Below, piece by piece: positions 50,930 through 59,389 of a DNA stretch of 64,000 nt. The translations under genes were made by a program, and so were the position numbers. A model generated the notes under the pieces. The model did not search any database. It was not told the DNA's origin and was given only the letters and a program-made list of their open reading frames with translations. Position 1 is the first letter of the stretch, and every line of letters begins with the position of its first letter. The stretch is taken from positions 1,120,001-1,184,000 of the forward strand of contig NZ_CP109434.1 in NCBI RefSeq assembly GCF_036227105.1. Reading direction: 5' to 3'. The DNA comes from Amycolatopsis sp. NBC_01488 (lineage in GTDB: Bacteria; Actinomycetota; Actinomycetes; Mycobacteriales; Pseudonocardiaceae).

Positions 50930-51592
50930 TTACCTCCGGGTGCGCGGCTGGGGCTGGGTTCCGAGCAGGCGGAGCAGGCCGAACGTGGCGACGGCGGCGA
51001 ACGCCACGAAGCCGGCTCCGAGCGCGACGTCCCCGCCGCCGAGGGTGTCGTCCTCGGTGGCGGAGACGAGCAGGGACGTGGTCTCGGCGAGCCCGGTGCT
51101 CTCGAGGAGCGTCAGGTGCCCGAGCGCGGTGTCGACGGCGGTCTGGGCGAACGCGCGGACGTCGTCGTCGCGGGTGCCGGCGCGGACGTCGGAGGCGAGC
51201 GTGAAGAGGGAGCCGTACTCGGCGCGCAGGCGGTTGACGTAGGCGTGGTCGAACGCGTCGCCGGAGTCGGCGGAGATCTCGGCGCCCCACGCGCGTTCCT
51301 GCTCGGTGGGCTCGGCGGGGAGGGTGACGGCGAGCCGGTCGGCGACCGCGCGCAGGGCGACGTCGAGGCGGGCCTGGTCGTCGGCGATGCGGACGGCGAC
51401 CGCGCGGACGCGCTGGTTGGTGGCGCGCTCGGCGGCGAGCCTGCTCGCCGGCGTGGCCCACAGCGCGTGCTGCTTCAGGCTCGTCAGCAAGGTGCGGTCG
51501 GTCTGCTGCAGCTCTCCGGCGGACGCGGGGAAAACGCAGCCGAGCACGAGCGCGGTCGTGGCGGCGAGCAAGGCCACGAATCGGAACGGCAT
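50930..51592 (-). CDS. DUF4142-type secreted protein with C-terminal anchor
   Basis: 220 residues. Signal peptide (FVALLAATTALVLGCVFPASA), then a helical DUF4142 ferritin-like bundle: LQQTDRTLLTSLKQHALWATPASRLAAERATNQRVRAVAVRIADDQARLDVALRAVADRL. A second pair of helices ends in LLESTGLAET. A TM anchor (GAGFVAFAAVATFGLLRLLG) is followed by basic residues. It is the first gene of the electron-transfer operon. DUF4142 function is not known. It is divergent from the ECF sigma gene across 247 bases, so sigma-dependent expression is a reasonable guess. Confidence 0.8.
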   Translation of the reverse strand: MPFRFVALLAATTALVLGCVFPASAGELQQTDRTLLTSLKQHALWATPASRLAAERATNQRVRAVAVRIADDQARLDVALRAVADRLAVTLPAEPTEQERAWGAEISADSGDAFDHAYVNRLRAEYGSLFTLASDVRAGTRDDDVRAFAQTAVDTALGHLTLLESTGLAETTSLLVSATEDDTLGGGDVALGAGFVAFAAVATFGLLRLLGTQPQPRTRR

Positions 51593-51839
51593 CCCCGTTG
51601 TCCCTTCGCGAAGTAGTCCTCATCGGGAGTTACGCGGGGAACATGTGATCCGGTTCTCGCCGTCACCTTTTAGTGACTGTGACGTGCATCACAAGACACA
51701 ATTTGAACGCACCGTGGGCGGTCACCGTAGCGGCGACGGCTAATTGGGCAGGGAAACTAATGCATATGGCCTATTAAGTGTTTTTGCGCTACGCTCCGAT
51801 GGCCCCACGGTCCGCCAGTCAGGTGAGGTTGCGAGCTTT

Positions 51840-52418
51840 ATGGAAGCACTGGGCAGAGAAAGTCGCGGCCACGTCGGCTACGCCCCGTCCGCGACCGCGG
51901 TCGAAGTGCGCCCCGACCCGGGAGACGACCTCGTCCCGTTGCTGTACAAGGACTTCCGCGCCACCCTGTTTTCGCAGGTACTGGCCCTGACCAACCACGA
52001 CCGGCAGTGGACCGAGGACGTCGTGCAGGAGACCATGATCCGCGCGTGGCAGCACTCCGGCACGCTCGAACGCGAGCCGGGAATGCTGCGCGGCTGGCTG
52101 CTCACGGTGGCGCGGAGGATCGTCATCGACGGCTGGCGGAATCGCCGGGTCCGCCCGCAGGAGGTCGCTCTGGAGATCCCGGAAAACGCCGAGTCAGCCG
52201 ACCGCACGGACAGTTCGTTAGCCGCACTAACGATTAGCCGGGCATTATCGGAACTCGACGAGAAATATCAGTCCGTCATCGCCGAGACATACCTCGCCGG
52301 AAACACCGTTCGGCAGGCGGCGACAATTCTGGGAATTCCCGAGGGAACCGTGAAATCGCGGTTGTACACGGCGATGCGGCAATTGCGGAAGGCGCTCGGG
52401 GAAGTGGCGGTGCGATGA
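51840..52418 (+). CDS. ECF sigma factor (SigL-like)
   Basis: 192 residues with sigma region 2 (LLYKDFRATLFSQVLALTNHDRQWTEDVVQETMIRAWQHSG) and region 4 (ALSELDEKYQSVIAETYLAGNTVRQAATILGIPEGTVKSRLYTAMRQLRKAL). Pattern and neighbourhood resemble mycobacterial SigL. ATG 51840 preferred; a TTG at 51744 adds AT-rich, non-conserved leader. It redirects RNA polymerase to envelope-related genes in SigL-type regulons. A GGGAAAC at 51751-51757 could be part of an autoregulated promoter, but no matching -10 is clear. ATGA overlap with the anti-sigma gene. Confidence 0.9.
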   Translation: MEALGRESRGHVGYAPSATAVEVRPDPGDDLVPLLYKDFRATLFSQVLALTNHDRQWTEDVVQETMIRAWQHSGTLEREPGMLRGWLLTVARRIVIDGWRNRRVRPQEVALEIPENAESADRTDSSLAALTISRALSELDEKYQSVIAETYLAGNTVRQAATILGIPEGTVKSRLYTAMRQLRKALGEVAVR

Positions 52419-52918
52419 GGGGCAAGCACCGGGACTCCGCGGCCTACGAACTCGGTGTCCTCGACGACGCGGAGGAGTTCGAAACGCACCTTCGCGACTG
52501 CGCCCGCTGCCGGGAGCTGCTTTCCGGCTTCCACCCGGTCTCCGCGGCCCTGGAGGAGGCGGCCCGGCTCGGCTACCTGCCGGGCGGCGGTGGTTCCCCG
52601 GACTCCGGCGGTCCCGCCGACGCGGCACCCGACGGCTCCACCCGGCAGCGGCCCGGCGCGGCTGACCCCAGCTACCCGCCGCCGAGCGTCGGCGCGGTCC
52701 GGCGGAAGCCGTCCGGGTTCTCCGACCGGCGGGGACCGGCCACCGGCGCGCTGCTGCTCCTCGCGCTGGGCGTGGCCCTGACCGTCGTCTGCGCTGCCCG
52801 GCCGGCCACTGCGAGGATCTGGTTCGCATCCGCTGCGTCCATCGTCTCCCCTGCTCAGGTGGTGGCCGGTACCGGCCGTGACCTGCGGGATCTCCCCTGG
52901 CGGGCCGGTTTCCAGTAG
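52415..52918 (+). CDS. Zinc-binding anti-sigma factor, single TM
   Basis: 167 residues. The N-terminal anti-sigma domain AAYELGVLDDAEEFETHLRDCARCRELL carries the HxxxCxxC zinc motif (His, Cys, Cys within HLRDCARC). A long Pro/Gly-rich linker leads to TM GALLLLALGVALTVVCAA and a short outside tail. It would hold the sigma factor until a redox or envelope signal releases it. The start overlaps sigma's stop, the usual pairing. RslA-like by position and motif. Confidence 0.88.
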   Translation: MRGKHRDSAAYELGVLDDAEEFETHLRDCARCRELLSGFHPVSAALEEAARLGYLPGGGGSPDSGGPADAAPDGSTRQRPGAADPSYPPPSVGAVRRKPSGFSDRRGPATGALLLLALGVALTVVCAARPATARIWFASAASIVSPAQVVAGTGRDLRDLPWRAGFQ

Positions 52919-52934
52919 TCTGCCCGAACCCAAC

Positions 52935-55730
52935 ATGAAAGTCCTTACGGTGGATACCGAAGTAAATCCCGAGCATCCCGTCAGCGGGGCTTCGGTACCG
53001 AAGCGCCCCGCCCCACGGCTCCCCGGCCGCGAGCCCGAGCTCAGCCGCCTGACCAGCCTGTTCCCCGTCGCGCTGGGCGGCACGGCCGCGAGCGCGGTGC
53101 TGGTCGGCGAGTTCGGCATGGGCAAGAGCGCCACGCTGCACGCCACCGCCGCGCTGGCCGCGGACGCCGGCTTCACCGTCGCGATCGCCACCGGGTCGCG
53201 GCTGGAGAGCCACCTCTCCGGCGGGGTCGCCCGCCAGCTGGCCGGCGCCCTGGACGAGCCCGGCACGCCGCGGCCGCCCGGCACCGACCTGTGCGGCCCG
53301 GCCGGCGAGAGCGAAGCCCTCGACCTCTTCTTCCGCATCGTCCGCGAAGCGACCGAGCGGGGTCCGCTGTTCCTCGGCATCGACAACGTGCACCTCGCCG
53401 ACGCCTGGTCGATGCGGTGCCTCGCCTACATCCGGCACCGCGTGCTCGACCTGCCGGTGTTGATCATACTCACCTCGCTGATCGGCCACCCGCCGCACCG
53501 CGAGGTGGCGCTGCTGGAGATGGCGGGCTGCACGCCGGCGACGATCACCCTCAACGGCCTCGGCGACGCGGGCGCGGCGGAGATCCTCGGTCTCGCCCCG
53601 GGCGAGCTCGCCACCGCCTGCCGCGAGGCGACCGGCGGCAACCCGTACCTGCTGCAGGCGCTGCGGCCGCGGCTGCTGCCGGGTGCGGATCCCTACGAGC
53701 TGGGCTCGTCGCTGATCGGGCAGGTGCTCCACACGCGGATGCAGGAGTTCCCGGACGCGCCGGCGATCCTGCAGGCGGCCGCGATCCTCGGCGAGGACGC
53801 CGGCTTCGACCTGCTGGCCCAGCTGGCCGGCGTCGACGAACTCGACGCGCTGCAGGCGATCGACACGATGGTCCGGCTGCACGTGCTGAACAACAGCAAC
53901 GCGCCGACGCTGACCTACCCGTTCGTCCGCAACTCCGTGCTGCGGGACATGCCGAAGACGACGCGGGCGGTCAACCACGCGCGGGCGGCGAAGCTGCTGT
54001 CGGAGACCGGCGCGCCGGCCGAGCGCGTCGCCGCGCACCTGCTCGAAGCGACGTCGATCCGGATCCCGTGGGGCGTGGACGTGCTGCGGCTGAGCGCGCG
54101 CAACGCCGTGTTCTCCGGCCGGCCGGAGCTGGCCGCGCGGCACCTGCGGCGGGCGCTGGAGGAGCGGCTGACGTCGGGGCGCCGGGTGGCCGTGCTGCTG
54201 CAGCTGGCGCACGCGGAGTTCCAGGTCGACCCGCCCGCCGCGGCGCAGCGCGTGCGGGAGGCCGTCGACTCGATCGGCAACCGCGACACGGCGGCGTTCA
54301 TCGCGTCGGCGATGCTGCTGTCGCTCTGCGGCGGCCAGGACGCGCGGCTGGCGATCAGCGCGGCCGGCCAGATCGCCGCACGGCTCGACGCGGGCGGCCC
54401 GGACGCCGTGTGGCCGCTGCTCTGCATGACCTACCTCGCCGAGGCCGGCAGCCGGCTCGGCCCGCCGCCGGAGTTCCGCGACTTCGAGGAGCAGCCGGCG
54501 CCGCTGACCGACCCGGCGGCGCAGCGCAGCCGCTCGGCGCTGCTGGCGCTCGACGCCGTCCGCAGCGGCGAGTCGGCGAAGGAGGCCGTCGGGCACTTCG
54601 CGGACGCGATGACCGGCAACGACGGCGAGCTGTTCGAGCAGCACTACTTCTTCACGCTCGCCACCGCGGTGCTCGCGGACGAGCCGGCGCACGTCGACCG
54701 GCTGTGCCGGGTGCTCGACGTCGAACGCGAGCCGTGGGACGTGCACGTGCCGCACGGCGCGCTGCCGACGCTGGCCCGCGGGATCGCGCTGCAGGCCAGC
54801 GGCGACCTGCAGCGGGCGAGCGTCCACTTCGAGTCGCTGCTGCGCCGCTTCGACGAGCGCGGCGGGACGACGACCTGCCCGGTCGGCGTGCTGTGCGCGG
54901 CCAAGCTCGTCGAATGCTGGGTGGACCTGGGCCGGTTCGAGGCGGCGACGTCGCTGCTGGACCGGATGGACTTCGTCGCGAGCCAGGGCCTGTTCACCCA
55001 CACCTACCTGCTGTACGCGCGCGGCCGCCTGCGCGTCGCGACCGGATACACGCGCTTCGGGTTCGAAGACCTGCTCAGCTGCGGCCGACGGCTCGCCCAC
55101 CACGGCATGCGGTTCCCGGGGTTCGTGCCCTGGCGCGCGCACGCGGCGCGGGCGGCGCTGGCGCTGGCCCAGGCCGACGACGCGGCCCGCCTGGCCGAAG
55201 AGGACATGACCGCCTCGACGCGCTGGGGTGCGGCACGGCCGCTGGGCACGGCGCTGACGACGATGGGGCTCGTCCGCGAAGACGACGAAGCCGAGCGGGC
55301 GCTGAACAAGGCGATCACGACGCTTCGCGCGTCCCCCGCCCGGCTCCAGCTGGCGACGGCGCTGACCGAGCTCGGCACGCTGCAGGCGCGCCACGGACAG
55401 TCCGAAAAGGCGATCGAGACGCTGCGGCAGGCGGTGGAGCTGAGCGAACACTGCGGAGCGCGTCCGCTCGCCCGGCGCGCGGCGGAGGAGCTGCGTTCGG
55501 CGCGGCGGGCGCTGACGCCGGCCAAGGACAACGAGCACGGCTTGACGCGCCAGGAGAACCGGATCGCCGTCATGGCCGCACAGGGCCTGACCAACCGGGA
55601 GATCGCGACCGCGCTGCACCTCACGCGGCGGACGGTCGAGCTGCACCTGTCGGGCGCGTACCGCAAGCTCGGCATCCCGGGGCGCGCGGAACTCGGTGGC
55701 GCACTGGCGAAGTCACAACGCGGCGGGTGA
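52935..55730 (+). CDS. Large AAA-type LuxR regulator (LAL family)
   Basis: 931 residues. ATPase N-terminus with Walker A VGEFGMGKSAT (about 55) and Walker B FLGIDNVHLAD (about 155), then a long middle of TPR-like helices (GDLQRASVHFESLLRRFDE, ATALTELGTLQARHGQSEKAIETLRQAVEL). The C-terminal LuxR/GerE helix-turn-helix is LTRQENRIAVMAAQGLTNREIATALHLTRRTVELHLSGAYRKLG. LAL proteins are ATP-dependent activators of carbohydrate or secondary-metabolite genes; the target is not shown. It follows the anti-sigma gene by 16 bases, so it may be part of the same transcript. RBS is weak before the ATG. Confidence 0.9.
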   Translation: MKVLTVDTEVNPEHPVSGASVPKRPAPRLPGREPELSRLTSLFPVALGGTAASAVLVGEFGMGKSATLHATAALAADAGFTVAIATGSRLESHLSGGVARQLAGALDEPGTPRPPGTDLCGPAGESEALDLFFRIVREATERGPLFLGIDNVHLADAWSMRCLAYIRHRVLDLPVLIILTSLIGHPPHREVALLEMAGCTPATITLNGLGDAGAAEILGLAPGELATACREATGGNPYLLQALRPRLLPGADPYELGSSLIGQVLHTRMQEFPDAPAILQAAAILGEDAGFDLLAQLAGVDELDALQAIDTMVRLHVLNNSNAPTLTYPFVRNSVLRDMPKTTRAVNHARAAKLLSETGAPAERVAAHLLEATSIRIPWGVDVLRLSARNAVFSGRPELAARHLRRALEERLTSGRRVAVLLQLAHAEFQVDPPAAAQRVREAVDSIGNRDTAAFIASAMLLSLCGGQDARLAISAAGQIAARLDAGGPDAVWPLLCMTYLAEAGSRLGPPPEFRDFEEQPAPLTDPAAQRSRSALLALDAVRSGESAKEAVGHFADAMTGNDGELFEQHYFFTLATAVLADEPAHVDRLCRVLDVEREPWDVHVPHGALPTLARGIALQASGDLQRASVHFESLLRRFDERGGTTTCPVGVLCAAKLVECWVDLGRFEAATSLLDRMDFVASQGLFTHTYLLYARGRLRVATGYTRFGFEDLLSCGRRLAHHGMRFPGFVPWRAHAARAALALAQADDAARLAEEDMTASTRWGAARPLGTALTTMGLVREDDEAERALNKAITTLRASPARLQLATALTELGTLQARHGQSEKAIETLRQAVELSEHCGARPLARRAAEELRSARRALTPAKDNEHGLTRQENRIAVMAAQGLTNREIATALHLTRRTVELHLSGAYRKLGIPGRAELGGALAKSQRGG

Positions 55731-56113
55731 GTTCCCCGGCGAGCCCTTCGACGGGTTCAGCGCTGCTTCGAATTCGCGAAGTGTCCTCTTTGGACTCAAC
55801 GGTTTCGCATCGCGCGGAAGACCGAGAGCGCGCGCCGGGAAGTCCACTTCGGACCCGAACGGCATGTGGGCCGATGATCCGGGCAAAGGAGAAGGAGCCG
55901 GCGCGCGGGGCGGCCACCCCGGAGCCCGCTGGGCGTCTGACGCCTGCCCGCGGGGGTGGCCCCCCGTTTTCCACATTACCGGAGACCACCGACAAAATCG
56001 GGCCGTCGGCGAGCAGCCGCCGTCGGGTCGCCGAAACTGTGGGTGCCTTGCGGTAGCGTGGAAAACGGGGGCGCCCCCACCGGCGCGGGGTGTGCGTCGA
56101 TTAGCGTGGGCGC
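55731..56113. other. 383-base gap with long inverted repeat
   Basis: No gene seen; short readings on both strands lack coding bias. Arms at 55952-55981 (ending CCCCCCGTTTTCCACATTACCG) and 56051-56078 (CGGTAGCGTGGAAAACGGGG then GCGCCCCC) are inverted copies over about 28 bases, spaced by about 70 bases. Looser similarity extends outward to about 45 bases. It lies just before the permease start, so a strong RNA stem may form in its leader. Confidence 0.7.
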
Positions 56114-57355
56114 GTGAACTTCTGGGCAGGAGCGGGAAGCCTGGCGCTGTTGGCCGCCGTGCTGGTCTTCGCCATCGTGCGCCCGCGCGGGTGGCCCGAA
56201 GCCGTCGCCGCGGTGCCGGCCGCCGGGCTCGCTCTCCTGCTCGGCCTCGTGCGGCCGGCAGCCGCCGGGCACCGGGCCGTCGAGATCCTGCCGACTTTGG
56301 GCTTCCTGGCCGCGATCCTCCTGGTGTCCTTTTTGGCCAGTGTGGACGGGGTGTTCACCTGGCTCGGCAACCGCCTCGCGGAGGCGTGCCACGGCAAGCC
56401 CCGGCGGCTGCTCGTGCTCACCTTCGCCGCGGCGGCCGGGGTGACCGCGATCCTCAGCCTGGACGCGACGGTCGTGCTGCTCACCCCAGTGGTCCTGGCG
56501 ACGGCGTCGAGCCTGAAGCTGCCGCCGCGCCCGCACGTCTACGCGTGCGCGCACCTGGCGAACTCGGCGTCGACGCTGCTGCCGGTGTCGAACCTGACGA
56601 ACCTGCTGGCGTTCGGCGCGTCGGGGCTGACGTTCGCCGGGTTCACCGCGGCGATGGCGTTGCCGTGGCTGGTCACGCTGGCGATCGAGCTGCTGGTGTT
56701 CCTGCGGTTCTTCGCCGCGGACCTCCGCCCGCGCGAGACGGCGGCGCCGTCGCAGCACCTGGAGACGCCGACGTTCGCGCTGGTCGTCCTGGGCCTGACG
56801 CTGGTCGGCTTCGGGGTCGGGCAGCTGGGCCACGTCGAGCCGGTGTGGATCGCGGCGCTGGCGGCCCTGATCCTCGGCACCCGGGCGCTGGCGCTGGGCA
56901 AGATCAAGCCGTGGCAGCTGGTCACCGAGGCGGCGCCGCAGCTCTGCCTGTTCGTGCTGGCCCTGGCGGTGGTGGTCGAGGCGGTCTCGGAACACCTCCT
57001 CGGCGGCGTGCTCCGCGAGGTCCTGCCGACGTCCACCGGCCTGGTCGACCTGCTCGTGGCGGCGGGCGTGGCGGCCCTGCTGGCCAACCTGGTGAACAAC
57101 CTCCCGGCGACGCTGATCCTGCTGTCGGTCCTCGGCTCGCACCCGGTGCCCGGGGTGCTGCTGGCGGTGCTGCTGGGGGTCAACATCGGCCCGAACGCGA
57201 GCTACCTGGGGTCGCTGGCCACGCTGTTGTGGCGCCGGACCCTCCCGGCGCACCCGTCGGCGAAGACGTTCCACGCGCTGGGTGCGATCACCACGCCCCT
57301 GTGCCTGGTGGCGGCGACAGGGGCGTTGTGGCTCAGCTTGGGCCTGGTGACGTAA
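56114..57355 (+). CDS. ArsB/NhaD-superfamily permease
   Basis: 413 residues with about eleven TM. Two inverted halves carry re-entrant-like signatures: [18 protein letters not shown] with [21 protein letters not shown], and [18 protein letters not shown] with [23 protein letters not shown]. The last resembles ArsB's [15 protein letters not shown] motif. Arsenite export or another anion is possible; no arsR, arsC or thiol regulator is adjacent, so the substrate is uncertain. GTG start. The leader holds the inverted repeat described above; the palindromic array follows its stop. Confidence 0.8.
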   Translation: MNFWAGAGSLALLAAVLVFAIVRPRGWPEAVAAVPAAGLALLLGLVRPAAAGHRAVEILPTLGFLAAILLVSFLASVDGVFTWLGNRLAEACHGKPRRLLVLTFAAAAGVTAILSLDATVVLLTPVVLATASSLKLPPRPHVYACAHLANSASTLLPVSNLTNLLAFGASGLTFAGFTAAMALPWLVTLAIELLVFLRFFAADLRPRETAAPSQHLETPTFALVVLGLTLVGFGVGQLGHVEPVWIAALAALILGTRALALGKIKPWQLVTEAAPQLCLFVLALAVVVEAVSEHLLGGVLREVLPTSTGLVDLLVAAGVAALLANLVNNLPATLILLSVLGSHPVPGVLLAVLLGVNIGPNASYLGSLATLLWRRTLPAHPSAKTFHALGAITTPLCLVAATGALWLSLGLVT

Positions 57356-57358
57356 CCC

Positions 57359-57454
57359 GCGACTCACGTGATCCAGGTCGGAACTCACGTGATTGAGGCC
57401 GTAACTCGCGAGTTCCGGCTCCAATCACGCGAGTTCTGGGTCGAATCACGCGAG
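57359..57454. repeat. Cluster of CTCRCGTGATT direct/inverted repeats
   Basis: Two direct units (AACTCACGTGATTGAGGCC and its ACTCACGTGATCCAGGTCGG sister) are followed by AACTCGCGAGTTCC and then two inverted forms (CCAATCACGCGAGTT, CGAATCACGCGAG). The convergent genes flanking it would share it as a bidirectional terminator. A CTCGCGTGATTGG match also ends the tandem array near 13030. Confidence 0.75.
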
Positions 57455-57462
57455 GTGCGGAC

Positions 57463-59205
57463 TCAGCCGGGCATCGTGAGCGTCTGGCCCGGCTTCATCG
57501 TCGGGCCGCAGTCGTCCAGCGGGCCGCCGAAGCGGTCCGCCGCCACCGCCGGGATCGTCTTCGCCGCGTAGTCCTGGGCCGCCTTGAGCTTCGCCGGGTC
57601 GGTGACCGCGTCGCGACGGACCCAGTCGCCGTTGCGGAGGCCTTCGATCGGCGAGCTGTAGATCAGCACGTAGTCGCGGTCCAGGCGCGGGTCCAGCGCG
57701 ACGCCGTTGCCCGCCGCCCACGGGCCCCACGAGTGGATGAACGTCGGCTTCACCGTGTCGAACACGTAGTTCCGCAGGCCCGCCAGGTCGTTGTCGTGGA
57801 CCAGGTCCGCGATCGGCTTGTTGACCAGGCCGGCCATGTCGACCAGCTCGAGCCGGCTCGTCATCGACGAACCGCCGAGGTCCGGCAGCAGCAGGGACGC
57901 CTTCTGGATGCCCAGGATGTCCGCGTACGTGTTGAACCCGCGGCCGAAGCGGTCGGCCACCAGGCACGCCGTGATGTTCGGGTTCTTCGCGAACTTGTCC
58001 GCGGCTTGCGCGAACCCGATCGCCGACGGGACGAACGCCCCCACCAGCACCACGACGATGCCGATCCGCAGCAGCGCCCGGCGGTGCTTGAGCAGCTCGC
58101 CGGCCGACAGCGTGCCCGCGATGACGGCCAGCGGCCAGATCGGGCTGGCGAACCGGTGCTGGTACATCCAGTCCGCGACCATCACGCCGTACGCGATGAC
58201 GCCCAGCGCCAGCGGCACCAGCAGCGCGCTCAGCGACCGCCGCCACGGCGCCTTGACCAGCGCGAACACGATGACCAGCGCCAGCAGGACGACACCCGCC
58301 CAGCCCGCGTAGCCCGCCAGCTCGAACGGCCGTCGCACTGCATCAAGGCCGGGCAGGCCCTGCTGCTTGGCCACCGACGGGTTGGCCAGCAGCCGCCCGA
58401 ACTCCGAGTGCCGCCAGACGACGTACCCGCCGAACGGCACCGCGAACGCCGCCAGCGACAGCAGCGCCAGGCGGAAGCTCTTCCAGAACAGGCCGCCGCG
58501 CAGCAGGCACAGCGCGGCCAGCGGGTACGCGCCCGCGTAGATCAGGCCTTCCGGCCGGGTCAGCGCGGCGAACGCGACGAGCACGCCGGACCAGAGCGCG
58601 ACCTTCGGGGTCAGCAGACGGTCGTTCCGCACCGCCACGAACAGCGTCACGGCCAGCGTGACGACCACGAACGCGAACAGCGAGTTCTCCAGGCCGGACA
58701 CGACCCAGATGACGAACGACGGGATCGTCGCCAGCGTCAGGCCGACGACCAGCGTGGCCAGCCAGGCGAAGCGCGTGAAGATCTGCTTCGCGGCGATGTA
58801 GGACGCCGTGAGGATGCCGCCGGTGAACAGCAGGCCCAGCGCCTTGGGGAACAGCACGTAGTCCGGCAGCCCGAAGAGCAGGCCGTGGTCGAAGAGGCCG
58901 ACGAGCTTGCCGAGGCCGAGCAGCACCATCCACGTCGGGTCGGAGAAGCCCTCGACCGGCGGGGCGCCCGGCTGCAGCACCGGGCCGAGGCCGTCGGCGA
59001 AGCTGCGCGCGTAGGAGAAGGTGATGGCGGCGTCGTCGACGATCCAGTGGCCGTAGCGCGTGGCGTGGGCAGCGACCGCCGCGACGCCGGCGAGCACGGC
59101 CAGCACCGGCGCCAGCCGCGCGCCCCAGCCCCGCGTGGTCGTCGCGGGTGCCGGGTCCTCGGGGACGTCGCTCTGGGAGGTCTCGGTGAGTGCGCTAGCC
59201 GTCAT
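57463..59205 (-). CDS. GT-C-fold membrane glycosyltransferase-like protein
   Basis: 580 residues with about ten to eleven TM. The first extracytoplasmic loop contains the GT-C motif WIVDDAAITFSYARSFADGLGPVLQPGAPPVEGFSDPTWMVLLG (paired acidic residues IVDD). Many more helices follow and the C-terminal 170 residues lie outside. Mycobacterial AftB arabinosyltransferase and similar lipid-linked-sugar enzymes share this order. Donor would be a polyprenyl-phosphate sugar; the acceptor is unknown. ATG 59205 is preferred over 59373. It is a singleton with no partner biosynthetic genes nearby. Confidence 0.75.
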   Translation of the reverse strand: MTASALTETSQSDVPEDPAPATTTRGWGARLAPVLAVLAGVAAVAAHATRYGHWIVDDAAITFSYARSFADGLGPVLQPGAPPVEGFSDPTWMVLLGLGKLVGLFDHGLLFGLPDYVLFPKALGLLFTGGILTASYIAAKQIFTRFAWLATLVVGLTLATIPSFVIWVVSGLENSLFAFVVVTLAVTLFVAVRNDRLLTPKVALWSGVLVAFAALTRPEGLIYAGAYPLAALCLLRGGLFWKSFRLALLSLAAFAVPFGGYVVWRHSEFGRLLANPSVAKQQGLPGLDAVRRPFELAGYAGWAGVVLLALVIVFALVKAPWRRSLSALLVPLALGVIAYGVMVADWMYQHRFASPIWPLAVIAGTLSAGELLKHRRALLRIGIVVVLVGAFVPSAIGFAQAADKFAKNPNITACLVADRFGRGFNTYADILGIQKASLLLPDLGGSSMTSRLELVDMAGLVNKPIADLVHDNDLAGLRNYVFDTVKPTFIHSWGPWAAGNGVALDPRLDRDYVLIYSSPIEGLRNGDWVRRDAVTDPAKLKAAQDYAAKTIPAVAADRFGGPLDDCGPTMKPGQTLTMPG

Positions 59206-59389
59206 GTCCTCGTCACTGTTCCGCCCGCAGGCTTCTGCCGGTGGGATACGCGCGAGCTGGCGCCCCCTGAAGTGGATCCACACGCGGATCCGCCACCGCG
59301 GCGACGCGGTCGAGACACTGTAGCCAATACCCCATCGGGGGTCCGCCACGCGTCGGCATTGAGCGTGATCCACCCCACATTTCGACCGG

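Noticed and set aside
51744-51839. TTG-started N-terminal extension of the ECF sigma gene
   Set aside because: AT-rich, unlike the coding background, and not part of sigma region 1/2; the ATG at 51840 is better supported.
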